DNA of 64,000 nucleotides from Polycyclovorans algicola TG408 (lineage in GTDB: Bacteria > Pseudomonadota > Gammaproteobacteria > Nevskiales > Nevskiaceae): NCBI RefSeq assembly GCF_000711245.1, contig NZ_JOMH01000001.1, forward strand, positions 1,544,830 to 1,608,829, read 5' to 3'. Made by a program: the position numbers and the translations under genes. Of this stretch, positions 16,931-25,722 are shown piece after piece; position 1 is the stretch's first letter, and every line of letters begins with the position of its first letter. Under the pieces are notes generated by a model. The model did not search any database. It was not told where the DNA came from and saw nothing but the letters and a program-made list of their open reading frames with translations.

Positions 16931-17497
16931 GTGATCGATGACCGCATTCGCTGCGCCTGGGCCACGCATACGCCGCAAGAGGCGCATTACCACGACACCG
17001 AATGGGGCCGTCCGCAGCGTGATGAGCGCGTGCTGTTCGAGTTTCTGATTCTCGAAGGTGCGCAGGCCGGACTGTCGTGGCGGACGATTTTGAACAAGCG
17101 CGAGGGTTATCGCGCCGTATTCGACGGCTTTGATGTCGAGCGCCTGGCGCGCTACACCGAGGCGGATCTAGAAGCCCGCGTGCAGGACGCGCGCATCGTG
17201 CGTAACCGGCTCAAGGTGTGGGGCGTGCGCAAGAACGCGCAGGCCTACCTGCGGCTGCGGAACGAGGTGGGGGGCTTGGCGCCCTACCTTTGGGACCGTG
17301 TCGACGGCCAACCGGTGGTGGGAGGCTGGACGGCGATGAATCAAGTGCCGGCGACCACGCCGTTGTCTGATGCCATCAGCAAGGACATGAAAAAGCGTGG
17401 CTTCACCTTTGTCGGCAGCACGATCATTTATGCCTATTTGCAGGCGACGGGCGTGGTGAATGATCACCTTGCGGATTGTTGGTGCGGGCCGTTTTGA
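16931..17497 (+). CDS. tag: DNA-3-methyladenine glycosylase I
   Basis: 188 residues, GTG start. RCAWATHTPQEAHYHDTEWGRP gives the N-terminal zinc-binding and base-pocket region (Cys, His, Glu). LILEGAQAGLSWRTILNKRE and the C-terminal FTFVGSTIIYAYLQATGVVNDHLADCW hold the remaining zinc ligands and the catalytic region of Tag. It excises 3-methyladenine from DNA as the first step of base excision repair. It is divergent from a second glycosylase gene. The alkylation-repair genes ada and alkB lie 8 kb further on. Confidence 0.95.
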   Translation: MIDDRIRCAWATHTPQEAHYHDTEWGRPQRDERVLFEFLILEGAQAGLSWRTILNKREGYRAVFDGFDVERLARYTEADLEARVQDARIVRNRLKVWGVRKNAQAYLRLRNEVGGLAPYLWDRVDGQPVVGGWTAMNQVPATTPLSDAISKDMKKRGFTFVGSTIIYAYLQATGVVNDHLADCWCGPF

Positions 17498-17708
17498 AAA
17501 ACGAGCCCGACCGACGCCGGCAGCAGGCATCTCAGACGCAAGCGTCCGAAAAGCGAGCTTGTAGAATTTGAACATGCGGCATCAAGGGGAATACTATCGG
17601 TTCGACATCTTTTCGACTGAGGCGCCGACGTTTTCAACATCGGTGCCGGGCTGAAAACACCAGAGGCGACCGGCCGGCCGACTCAAACGCCAACCCAGAA
17701 AAATCACC

Positions 17709-19580
17709 ATGACTGTCACCACCAACCAGACGGTTCGGGAAGTTCTGAACCAGATCATTCATGACCCGCATTACAAGCAGGTCAACACGCTCGGTCAGGT
17801 TGATTTGGTGCAGACCCTGCTCACGGTCGCCGCCCTGGGCACCTTCATCCTGTCCTGCTATCTGTACATGACCGGCCTGATCCCCTGGTGGCTGGCGGTG
17901 ATGTTCAACGTGCTGGCCGTCTTTCTGGCCTTCACGCCCATGCATGACGGGTCGCACCGATCGGTGTCGTCGAACAATTTCATCAATGACCTGCTCGGCA
18001 CCGCTGCAGGTCAGATTCTGTTGCCGGGCATGAACATGCCGGCGTTCCGCGCCATTCACATGGACCATCACCGCTATGTCGGCCAGGAAGGCCGCGACCC
18101 CGACAGCGGGCTGGTGGACGTGCCCAAATGGGCGGGGCTTTCGTACCTGATGTTCACCGACATCCACTGGCTGACGTGGTTTTTCAAGCACGGGCGCGAC
18201 CACTGGTCGCCGCGCATCAAGGCGTACGTGTACGGGATGATCGCGACGGTCACCTTGCTCCACATCGCCTTTCTGGCCTCACCGTACTGGGCGGAATTCC
18301 TGCTGCTCTACGTGCTGCCGCAGCGGCTGGGGCTGGGCCTCGTGGCCTACACCTTTGCGCACATCCAGCACCCGCACGGCATGACCTGGGAGAACGAGCC
18401 GTTCAAATCAACCGTACACATTTATGAAAGCTCGCCACTGCGCGGCCTGATGTTCGGGCAGGAAAACCACCACATTCATCATCTGCTGCCGCACGTGCCC
18501 TGGTACAAGTACCGCAAGGTGTGGGAGCTGGGCAACGGCATCCTGCGCAAGCAGAACGTGCCCCAGCGCGGCTGGCTGCATGCCAACCCCCACATGCTCA
18601 ATGTGCCGAGCCCGGACCCCAATGCGCCGATCGAAGTCCGCGTCGTCAGCACCCAGGATGTGGCCGAGGGGGTGCGTTCCTTCGAATTCGAGCCGACCAG
18701 TGCCGACCACCTGCTGCCCGAAGGGCCGGCAGGCGCGCACATCAACGTGCACGTCGGTGACGGGCTGATCCGGCAGTACTCGCTGGTCGCCCACGATGAC
18801 ATCCGCAACCGCTATCGCATTGCCGTCAAGCGGGAAGACAACGGCCGCGGGGGTTCGCGTGCCATGCATGAACTGAAGGAGGGGCAGGTCATCAAGATTG
18901 GCCCGCCCAAGAACAACTTCATGCTGTACGAGAACGCCAAGCGCTTCATTCTCATCTCTGGCGGCATCGGCATCACGCCGATGCTGGCGATGGCGCATCG
19001 ACTGATTCGGCTCAACCGTGACTTCGAACTGCACGTCTGCGCTCGCAACGAAGACGCCGTGCCGTTCAAGGACGAGCTCGCCATCAGCCGCCTCGCCAAG
19101 CATGTGCACATTCATCTGGACCGGCAGAACGGCCGCAGCGGCCTGTCGCCGGAAACGGTGCTGGCCAACCCCGACGACGAGGCGCAGATTTACATCTGTG
19201 GCCCGGGCGGCTTCATGGAATGGCTGCGCAGCTCAGCGGTGGGGCTCGGCTGGAACGAGCAGAACATCCGTATCGAGTCGTTTGCGGCGCCCATTGCCGA
19301 AAACGTTGCCAATCGCGAGTTCAGCTTGCACCTGGTCAAGTCGAACAAGGTCATCAAGGTCAAGGCCGACCAGTCCATCCTTGATGCGCTGCAGCACTCC
19401 GGCGTTGAACCCGCCTACGCCTGCATGCAAGGCACCTGCGGCACCTGCATCACCAAAGTGGTGGAGGGCGAGGTCGATCACCGAGACGCCTACCTGTCAG
19501 AAACGGAAAAAGCCGCGAATGACCAGATGTGCCTGTGCATCTCGCGTGCCAAGGGTGAACGTTTGAGCGTCGACCTGTAG
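17709..19580 (+). CDS. Fusion: membrane fatty-acid desaturase/hydroxylase-type di-iron enzyme + ferredoxin reductase + [2Fe-2S] ferredoxin
   Basis: 623 residues in three domains. Residues ~1-300: integral-membrane desaturase-like with three His boxes, HDGSH (79-83), HMDHH (117-121) and HHIHH (254-258), plus hydrophobic spans at ~35-75 and 175-205. Residues ~305-530: FAD/NAD(P)H reductase with RQYSLVAHDD (flavin), ISGGIGITPMLAMA and YICGPGGFMEWL. Residues ~535-623: plant-type ferredoxin with C572, C577, C580 (CMQGTCGTC) and a last Cys at ~610. One chain could therefore carry electrons from NAD(P)H to a di-iron site. Substrate class (acyl chain, alkane or other lipid) cannot be decided. It stands alone, with ~210 bp of unremarkable DNA upstream. 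Confidence 0.9.
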   Translation: MTVTTNQTVREVLNQIIHDPHYKQVNTLGQVDLVQTLLTVAALGTFILSCYLYMTGLIPWWLAVMFNVLAVFLAFTPMHDGSHRSVSSNNFINDLLGTAAGQILLPGMNMPAFRAIHMDHHRYVGQEGRDPDSGLVDVPKWAGLSYLMFTDIHWLTWFFKHGRDHWSPRIKAYVYGMIATVTLLHIAFLASPYWAEFLLLYVLPQRLGLGLVAYTFAHIQHPHGMTWENEPFKSTVHIYESSPLRGLMFGQENHHIHHLLPHVPWYKYRKVWELGNGILRKQNVPQRGWLHANPHMLNVPSPDPNAPIEVRVVSTQDVAEGVRSFEFEPTSADHLLPEGPAGAHINVHVGDGLIRQYSLVAHDDIRNRYRIAVKREDNGRGGSRAMHELKEGQVIKIGPPKNNFMLYENAKRFILISGGIGITPMLAMAHRLIRLNRDFELHVCARNEDAVPFKDELAISRLAKHVHIHLDRQNGRSGLSPETVLANPDDEAQIYICGPGGFMEWLRSSAVGLGWNEQNIRIESFAAPIAENVANREFSLHLVKSNKVIKVKADQSILDALQHSGVEPAYACMQGTCGTCITKVVEGEVDHRDAYLSETEKAANDQMCLCISRAKGERLSVDL

Positions 19581-19621
19581 CGGACCAGCGGCCCGGCCCC
19601 GAGGGAATCGCAAGCGGCGGC

Positions 19622-20275
19622 TCAGGCGGTGAGGGTCAGGACTTCATCTTCCCCGCCAATCAGCAAGACATCTGCCCTGCGCGCCGCAAACAACCCGACG
19701 GTGACGACGCCGGTGATCTGGTTGATCTGCGTTTCCAGCCCCACCGGATCGGTAATCGCCAGCCCGTGCACGTCGAGAATGTCGTTGCCGTTGTCGGTGA
19801 CCACGCCCTCGCGCCAGCGCGGGTCACCGCCGAGCGCGCGCAAGGCGGCGGCCACAAAGCGCCGGGCCATGGGAATCACTTCCACCGGCAGCGGGAAGCG
19901 GCCCAGCGCCTTGACCTGTTTGCTGGCATCGGCGATGCAGACGAAGGTGTCGGCGCAGGCGGCGACGATTTTCTCGCGCGTCAGTGCCGCGCCGCCGCCC
20001 TTGATCAGGTGCAGGCCAGGGTCGGCCTCGTCAGCGCCATCGACGTAGATTGAAATGCGGCCCACATCGTTCAGATCCAGCACCGGAATGCCCAGCGCTT
20101 TCAAACGCTCGGTGCTGGCGTTGGATGAGGACACCGCGCCAGGAATACGGTCCCGATGGGCGGCCAAGGCGTCGATGAAGAAATTCACGGTGGAGCCGGT
20201 GCCGACCCCGAGCACGGTGTCGGGCTTGAGGTAGGCGAGCGCGGCTTCAGCGGCGCGTTGCTTGGCAGAGGTCAT
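19622..20275 (-). CDS. rpiA: Ribose-5-phosphate isomerase A
   Basis: 217 residues. Interconverts ribose-5-P and ribulose-5-P in the pentose phosphate pathway. Family motifs are [60 protein letters not shown] (catalytic Asp, Glu and Lys region) and the C-terminal [13 protein letters not shown]. The start overlaps the stop of the upstream yggS-like gene by ATGA, so the two form an operon. Confidence 0.97.
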   Translation of the reverse strand: MTSAKQRAAEAALAYLKPDTVLGVGTGSTVNFFIDALAAHRDRIPGAVSSSNASTERLKALGIPVLDLNDVGRISIYVDGADEADPGLHLIKGGGAALTREKIVAACADTFVCIADASKQVKALGRFPLPVEVIPMARRFVAAALRALGGDPRWREGVVTDNGNDILDVHGLAITDPVGLETQINQITGVVTVGLFAARRADVLLIGGEDEVLTLTA

Positions 20276-20967
20276 GGCGAGGTCTTGGGAGTGCGGGGGC
20301 CGAACAGCGCAGTGCCGATGCGGACCAGGGTGGCGCCATGGGCGATGGCGGTTTCGAAATCGTCGGACATGCCCATCGACAGGGTGTCGAGTGGCAGGCC
20401 GTTGGCGTACAGCGCGTTGAACGCGTCGCGCAGGGTGATGAAGGGTGCGGCGGGATCGGCGCCATCTGCGACCGGGGCGGGAATGGCCATCAGGCCGCGC
20501 AATTTAAGCCGGGGCAGGTCGTGGACAGCGGTGGCCAGTGCCGGCAGGTCCTCAAGGTTGCAACCTGACTTGCTGTCTTCGCCCGACACATTCACCTGCA
20601 CGCACACCGACAGCGGCGGCAGGTCGTCGGGGCGCTGGTCGCTGAGGCGCTGCGCGATCTTGAGACGGTCGATACCGTGCACCCAGTCGAAACGGGCCGC
20701 AATTTCGCGGGTCTTGTTGGACTGGAGGGGGCCGATGAAATGCCATTGCAGCGGCAAATCGGCCAGCGCCTCCATCTTGCCCAGCGCCTCTTGCAGGTAG
20801 TTTTCACCGAACGCGGTCTGGCCGGTTTCGGCCAGTGCGCGCACCTCGTCCGTGCTGCGGGTTTTTGATACCGCAACCAACTGCACGGCGCGCGCGTCAC
20901 GCCCGGCAAGGTCGCAGGCGAGGTGCATACGGTGCCGTATGTCAGTCAATTGGGGATGGGTGTCCAA
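20272..20967 (-). CDS. YggS/PLPBP family pyridoxal-phosphate homeostasis protein
   Basis: 231 residues from a TTG codon (reads as [20 protein letters not shown]). No ATG fits the family start, so this start is tentative. PLP is held by the Lys in [56 protein letters not shown] and [27 protein letters not shown] are all diagnostic. The protein buffers PLP and affects amino-acid balance but has no known catalysis. Homologues often sit beside pilT, which here is divergent from it across ~70 bp. The gene overlaps rpiA. Confidence 0.9.
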   Translation of the reverse strand: MDTHPQLTDIRHRMHLACDLAGRDARAVQLVAVSKTRSTDEVRALAETGQTAFGENYLQEALGKMEALADLPLQWHFIGPLQSNKTREIAARFDWVHGIDRLKIAQRLSDQRPDDLPPLSVCVQVNVSGEDSKSGCNLEDLPALATAVHDLPRLKLRGLMAIPAPVADGADPAAPFITLRDAFNALYANGLPLDTLSMGMSDDFETAIAHGATLVRIGTALFGPRTPKTSP

Positions 20968-21040
20968 AGGCGTCTTGCCGGGGAGAGGGGCGCGGGCTAA
21001 CGTGGCTCGAATTATTCCACCAACAAGGGACCCGCGCTTC

Positions 21041-22075
21041 ATGGACATTGCGCAATTACTGACATTCGGCGTCAAGCAGGGCGCATCAGACCTGCACCTG
21101 TCGGCCGGCGTCGAGCCGATGATCCGCGTCGATGGCGACGTCAAGCGCATCAACCTGCCGGCACTGGACCACAAGCAGGTCCACGACATGGTCTACGACA
21201 TCATGAATGACCGGCAGCGCAAGGCCTGGGACGAACATCTTGAAACCGATTTCTCGTTCGAGATTCCCGGCCTCGCGCGCTTTCGTGTCAACGCCTTCAA
21301 CCAGTCGCGCGGCGCCGGGGCGGTGTTTCGCACCATCCCGTCGAAAATCCTCAGTCTGGAAGACCTGCAATGCCCGCCCATCTTCAAGGACCTGGCTGAC
21401 TTGCCGCGTGGGTTGATTCTGGTCACCGGCCCGACCGGCTCGGGCAAGTCGACAACCTTGGCGGCGATTGTGAATCACAAGAACGAGACCGATTACGGGC
21501 ACATTCTCACCATTGAGGACCCGATCGAGTTCGTTCACCCACCCAAAAAATGTCTGATCAACCAGCGCGAGGTCCACCGCGACACCCACGGCTTTGCCGA
21601 GTCGCTGCGCTCGGCGCTGCGCGAAGACCCCGACACCATTCTGGTGGGCGAGTTGCGTGACCTTGAAACCATTCGCCTCGCCCTGTCAGCCGCCGAAACC
21701 GGGCACCTGGTCCTGGGCACCCTCCATACCAGCTCGGCGGCCAAGACCGTGGATCGCATCGTCGACGTGTTCCCCGGCGCCGAAAAAGACATGGTGCGCA
21801 CCATGCTCTCGGAAGGTCTGCGCGCGGTGATCTCGCAAAGCCTGCTGAAGAAGAAGGGCGGCGGCCGCATCGCTGCGCACGAGATCATGATTGCCACACC
21901 GGCCATTCGAAACCTGATCCGCGAAAACAAGATTGCGCAAATGTACTCGGCCATCCAGACCGGCCAGAAGGACGGCTCGCAGACCTTAGAGCAGTGCCTG
22001 CGTGACCTGGTGAAGCGCGGGCTGGTCAGCGCCGAAGAAGCGCGGCGCAAGTCGAACAAACCCCTCGATATCTGA
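21041..22075 (+). CDS. pilT: Type IV pilus retraction ATPase PilT
   Basis: 344 residues. Hexameric cytoplasmic motor that depolymerises type IV pili for twitching, DNA uptake and surface sensing. The start MDIAQLLTFGVKQGASDLHLSAG is the canonical PilT N-terminus. Walker A is TGPTGSGKSTTLAA, the Asp box ILTIEDPIEFVH, Walker B ILVGELRDLETI, the His box GHLVLGTLHTSSAA, and the C-terminal AIRNLIRE motif needed for retraction is intact. First of three PilT/PilU-type genes; the next starts 17 nt later. Confidence 0.97.
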   Translation: MDIAQLLTFGVKQGASDLHLSAGVEPMIRVDGDVKRINLPALDHKQVHDMVYDIMNDRQRKAWDEHLETDFSFEIPGLARFRVNAFNQSRGAGAVFRTIPSKILSLEDLQCPPIFKDLADLPRGLILVTGPTGSGKSTTLAAIVNHKNETDYGHILTIEDPIEFVHPPKKCLINQREVHRDTHGFAESLRSALREDPDTILVGELRDLETIRLALSAAETGHLVLGTLHTSSAAKTVDRIVDVFPGAEKDMVRTMLSEGLRAVISQSLLKKKGGGRIAAHEIMIATPAIRNLIRENKIAQMYSAIQTGQKDGSQTLEQCLRDLVKRGLVSAEEARRKSNKPLDI

Positions 22076-22092
22076 ACCCGGGAATCCCAGAA

Positions 22093-23271
22093 ATGGAACG
22101 TGACCAGGCGATCCGTCTGATGCAGCAACTGCTGGCCCTGATGAACGAGAAAGGGGGTTCCGACCTGTTCATCACGGCCGGGTACCCGCCCGCGATCAAG
22201 CTCAACGGCCAGATGACGCCGGTGAGCGACAAGCCGCTGCCGGCCGACGCCTCAGCGATGCTGCTGCGCGGCCTGATGAACGACCGGCAGACCAAGGAAT
22301 TCGAATCCACCAACGAGTGCAACTTCGCCATTTCGCCGCCGGGGCTGGGGCGCTTTCGCGTCAACGCCTTCGTCCAGCAGGGCCGGGTGGGCGGCGTGCT
22401 GCGCACGATCCAGACCGATATCCCGACCTTTGAGCAACTCAAACTGCCGAAGCAGCTCAAGGACATCGTCATGTCGCAGCGCGGCCTGGTGCTGATGGTG
22501 GGCGGCACGGGCTCGGGCAAGTCGACCTCGCTGGCCGCCATGCTCGGCCATCGCAATGCCGAGTCACGCGGCCACATCGTCACCATTGAAGACCCGGTGG
22601 AATACGTGCATCCGCACGGCGGTTGTGTGGTGACGCAGCGTGAAGTCGGTGCCGACACCCTCAGTTGGGATGCGGCGCTTAAGAACACCCTGCGCCAGGC
22701 GCCGGACGTGATTTTGATTGGCGAAATCCGCACCCGCGAGACCATGGAATACGCCATCAATTTCGCCGAGACCGGGCACTTGGTGCTGTCGACCCTGCAT
22801 GCCAACAGCGCCAACCAGGCGATGGACCGGGTGATCAACTTCTTCCCGGAAGAGAAGCGCTCGCAACTGCTGATGGACCTGTCGTTCAACCTGCGCGCGA
22901 TCATTTCGCAGCGCCTGGTGCGGCGCGAAGCGGGCGGGCGCTCGGCGGCCATCGAGATCATGCTGAACTCACCGCTGATTGCCGACCTGATCTTCAAGGG
23001 CGAAATCCACGAACTGAAAGCGGTGATGGGACGCTCGCGCGAGCAGGGCATGATCACGTTTGATCAGGCGCTGTTCGAGCTGTTCGAGACGGGTGAGATC
23101 AGCTACGAAGAGGCGGTGCGCAATGCTGACAGCCAGAACGAGCTGCGGTTGAACGTCAAGCTCAACTCGACGCGGCAGCGGCAGAATCTGCTTGAGGATG
23201 CCGGCGTCAACAGCCTGACCATGCGCGAAGAAGAGCGGGCCACACAGGTGCCGGGGCGCTCGCGCCCATGA
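22093..23271 (+). CDS. pilU: Type IV pilus PilT-dependent ATPase PilU
   Basis: 392 residues. Known role of the family: accessory retraction motor that works with PilT. Walker A GGTGSGKSTSLAAMLGHRN, IEDPVEYVHPHGGCVVTQREVG, Walker B VILIGEIRTRETM and His box GHLVLSTLHANSANQAM are clear. The AIRNLIRE motif is absent, as expected for PilU, and a C-terminal extension of ~30 residues (ELRLNVKLNSTRQRQNLL) is typical. It ends 4 nt inside the third ATPase gene. Confidence 0.95.
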   Translation: MERDQAIRLMQQLLALMNEKGGSDLFITAGYPPAIKLNGQMTPVSDKPLPADASAMLLRGLMNDRQTKEFESTNECNFAISPPGLGRFRVNAFVQQGRVGGVLRTIQTDIPTFEQLKLPKQLKDIVMSQRGLVLMVGGTGSGKSTSLAAMLGHRNAESRGHIVTIEDPVEYVHPHGGCVVTQREVGADTLSWDAALKNTLRQAPDVILIGEIRTRETMEYAINFAETGHLVLSTLHANSANQAMDRVINFFPEEKRSQLLMDLSFNLRAIISQRLVRREAGGRSAAIEIMLNSPLIADLIFKGEIHELKAVMGRSREQGMITFDQALFELFETGEISYEEAVRNADSQNELRLNVKLNSTRQRQNLLEDAGVNSLTMREEERATQVPGRSRP

Positions 23272-24329
23272 TCAAGATATTGCCGTACCTGCGGCTGGCG
23301 GTTGAACACCGCGCCTCTGATCTGTTCTTCTCGGCTGACGCGCCGGTGATGATGAAGATCGAGGGCGAATTTGCCGCCATTGGCAAGACGCGGATGACCG
23401 GTGAAGGCTTGCGTGAGCTGGTCGAAAGTATCCTCACGCCCGAGCAGCAGGCGGTTCTCGAAGGCGACCTTGAGCTGGACTTCGCCACCCAGGCCGGTGG
23501 CTTGGGCCGCTTCCGCGTCAATGTCTTCACCCAGCGCAACTCGCTGGGCATGGTGCTGCGCCGCGTGGAAGGGCAGATTCCCGCCGTCGACGCGCTGGGC
23601 CTGCCGCCAGTGCTCAAGACGCTGGCGCTGGCCAAGCGCGGCATGATTCTCCTGGTCGGCGCCACCGGTTCGGGCAAATCCACCACGCTGGCGGCGATGA
23701 TCGGTCACCGCAACGCCAACATGGCGGGTCACATCCTCACCATCGAAGACCCCATTGAGTTCGTCCACCCCAACCAGCGCAGCATCGTCAACCAGCGCGA
23801 AGTCGGCACCGACACCGAAAGCTACGAGCGCGCGCTGAAAAGTGCGATGCGCGAGGCGCCCGACGTGATCTTGATCGGCGAGATCCGCACCCGTGAAACC
23901 ATGGACGCCACGCTGCAACTCGCCAACACGGGTCATTTGGCCCTGTCGACCCTGCATGCCAACAACGCCTATCAGGCTCTGCAGCGCATCGTGAACCTTT
24001 ACCCGAGTGAGAACCGTGACCAGTTGTACATGGACCTGGCCATGACCCTTCGCGCCATCGTCAGCCAGCGGCTGGTGCGCGGCGCCGACGGCAAGCGGGT
24101 GGTGGCGGTCGAAGTGCTGGTCAACACGCCGTTTATCCAGGAGCTGATCCTTAACCGGCGAATCAGCGAGATCCGCGAAGCCATGGCGCAATCCAGCGAC
24201 AGCGGCATGCAGAGCTTCGACGACGCCTTGTTCGAGCTGCAGCACAGCGGCCGTATCAGCGTTGAAGAAGCCCTGGCCAATGCCGATTCCAGCGCCAACC
24301 TACAGGCCCGCATCAGCTTCGGCGGTTAA
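23268..24329 (+). CDS. Second PilU-type type IV pilus ATPase
   Basis: 353 residues starting MIKILPYLRLAVEHRASDLFFSADAP, with ATGA overlap to pilU. Walker A is GATGSGKSTTLAAMIGHRN, then ILTIEDPIEFVHPNQRSIVNQREVG, Walker B VILIGEIRTRETM and His box GHLALSTLHANNAYQAL, all intact, so it is likely an active ATPase. It is closer to PilU than to PilT (VGTDTESYERALKSAMREAPD, LYPSENRDQLYMDLAMTLRAIVSQRLV) and also lacks AIRNLIRE. It probably arose by tandem duplication of pilU. Whether it powers retraction or another secretion-like system is unknown. Confidence 0.9.
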   Translation: MIKILPYLRLAVEHRASDLFFSADAPVMMKIEGEFAAIGKTRMTGEGLRELVESILTPEQQAVLEGDLELDFATQAGGLGRFRVNVFTQRNSLGMVLRRVEGQIPAVDALGLPPVLKTLALAKRGMILLVGATGSGKSTTLAAMIGHRNANMAGHILTIEDPIEFVHPNQRSIVNQREVGTDTESYERALKSAMREAPDVILIGEIRTRETMDATLQLANTGHLALSTLHANNAYQALQRIVNLYPSENRDQLYMDLAMTLRAIVSQRLVRGADGKRVVAVEVLVNTPFIQELILNRRISEIREAMAQSSDSGMQSFDDALFELQHSGRISVEEALANADSSANLQARISFGG

Positions 24330-24366
24330 CAGCCCTGGACTGCCCCGGTGCGCGGTCGGGCTGTGG

Positions 24367-24454
24367 GTCGGGTTTCAACCCGACGCCAGGGTTCGCTGTC
24401 GGCATGAATGCCGACCTACAGGTGCGCGGGTGTAGGTCGGCATTCATGCTGACA
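24367..24454. repeat. REP-like palindromic pair between pilU2 and rplM
   Basis: A hairpin at 24367-24384 (GTCGGGTT stem) is followed by a 24-nt inverted repeat, 24397-24420 against 24431-24454, with one mismatch and a 10-nt loop. The TGTAGGTCGG core and the paired hairpin arrangement resemble REP/BIME elements of gammaproteobacteria. It may also end pilU2 transcription or protect mRNA. No other copy was noticed in the window. Confidence 0.7.
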
Positions 24455-24549
24455 ACTTGCATCGCGAAGCGCCGCGCCGTAGTATCCTCACCCTTTTTCG
24501 AGGTTCGTCTTCTGGGCGAACTGAACAACCATAACCCCACGGGGACAAG

Positions 24550-24978
24550 ATGAAGACGGTCTTTATTAACAACCAGAACGCGCAGCGTGACTGGTACATT
24601 CTGGACGCGGACGGTCAAACACTGGGTCGGCTCGCCAGCGAAGTGGCCAAGCGCCTGCGCGGCAAGCACAAGCCCGAGTACACCCCCAACGCGGATAACG
24701 GTGATTACATCGTCGTTATCAACGCAGACAAGGTGCGCACCACCGGAAACAAGGTCAACGACAAGATCTATTACCGGTACACCGGGTATGTGGGCGGTCT
24801 GAAGTCGCAGACGCTGGGCGAGCTGCTTGCCAAGCATCCCGAGCGGGTGATCGAAAAGGCGGTCAAGGGCATGTTGCCCCGCGGCCCGCTGGGCTTTGCC
24901 CAGTTCCGCAAGCTGAAGGTGTATGCCGGTGCCGACCACCCGCACACCGCCCAGCAGCCCAAGACCCTCACGCTTTAA
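24550..24978 (+). CDS. rplM: 50S ribosomal protein L13
   Basis: 142 residues, full length. N-terminal [39 protein letters not shown] and C-terminal [17 protein letters not shown] are conserved L13 sequence. Start is preceded by CGGGGAC. It is the first gene of the rplM-rpsI operon, with rpsI 12 nt downstream. A stem-prone leader of about 90 nt lies between the REP-like element and the start, but I cannot assign an L13 autoregulatory site. Confidence 0.98.
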   Translation: MKTVFINNQNAQRDWYILDADGQTLGRLASEVAKRLRGKHKPEYTPNADNGDYIVVINADKVRTTGNKVNDKIYYRYTGYVGGLKSQTLGELLAKHPERVIEKAVKGMLPRGPLGFAQFRKLKVYAGADHPHTAQQPKTLTL

Positions 24979-24990
24979 GGCCCCCGAACC

Positions 24991-25398
24991 ATGGTTATCA
25001 AGAAAGCTTCAGCTGAACAGAAATACGGCACCGGCCGTCGCAAGACCGCCACCGCTCGCGTGTTCATCAAGCCGGGTAGCGGCGAGATCAGTGTCAACGG
25101 CAAGACCGTTGAAGAGTATTTTGGCCGCGAAACCTCACGCATGATGGTGCGCTCGCCGCTCGAACTGATCGACGCGTTGACCCGCTTCGACATCAAGATC
25201 ACCGTTGCCGGCGGCGGCCCCACCGGCCAGGCCGGCGCGATCCGTCACGGCCTCACCCGTGCATTGATGGCCTATGACGAAAGCCTACGTCCGCAGCTGC
25301 GCGAGGCCGGTTACGTGACCCGCGACGCCCGCGAAGTTGAACGTAAGAAAGTCGGTTTGCACAAAGCCCGCCGCGCCACGCAATACAGCAAGCGCTAA
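24991..25398 (+). CDS. rpsI: 30S ribosomal protein S9
   Basis: 135 residues. [34 protein letters not shown]-like segment, [19 protein letters not shown] and the basic tail [17 protein letters not shown], which reaches the P-site tRNA in the ribosome, are all present. It follows rplM as in most bacteria. Confidence 0.98.
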   Translation: MVIKKASAEQKYGTGRRKTATARVFIKPGSGEISVNGKTVEEYFGRETSRMMVRSPLELIDALTRFDIKITVAGGGPTGQAGAIRHGLTRALMAYDESLRPQLREAGYVTRDAREVERKKVGLHKARRATQYSKR

Positions 25399-25476
25399 CG
25401 GCGAAGCGGGTGGCAGGTGCGGTTGTTCCCGGCCCTGTCATCCGCGATCTTTTACGCTGGGTTTCGGCCCAACGTT

Positions 25477-25550
25477 TGGGAGATCGTCTAATGGTAGGAC
25501 AGCAGTCTCTGACACTGTTTATCTAGGTTCGAGTCCTAGTCTCCCAGCCA
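25477..25550 (+). tRNA. tRNA-Gln (CTG)
   Basis: 74 nt including encoded CCA. Acceptor TGGGAGA/TCTCCCA, anticodon stem GCAGT/ACTGT with loop CTCTGAC (anticodon CTG), T-arm CTAGG/CCTAG. The U1-A72 first acceptor pair (TGGG...CCCA) is a normal glutamine-tRNA identity feature. A rho-independent terminator follows 33 nt later. Confidence 0.93.
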
Positions 25551-25582
25551 ATATCCGAATCGGTCCAGAGCGGTTCGGAACA

Positions 25583-25609
25583 AAAAGCCCCGCAATGCGG
25601 GGTTTTTTG
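25583..25609 (+). terminator. Rho-independent terminator after tRNA-Gln
   Basis: Perfect CCCCGC/GCGGGG stem (25588-25602) with a three-base loop, preceded by an A-run and followed by six Ts. The A-run upstream could also make it work for the opposite strand. Confidence 0.85.
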
Positions 25610-25722
25610 TTTTGGGTGGCAGCGCCCGCGATACGGCCGAATTGCAGCGCAAGATTCGGGGTGCGGCGCCTTGTGGTGCCGAGAACAATGGCGGCAGACT
25701 CCTCAACCGTGAAGGACAGCCC

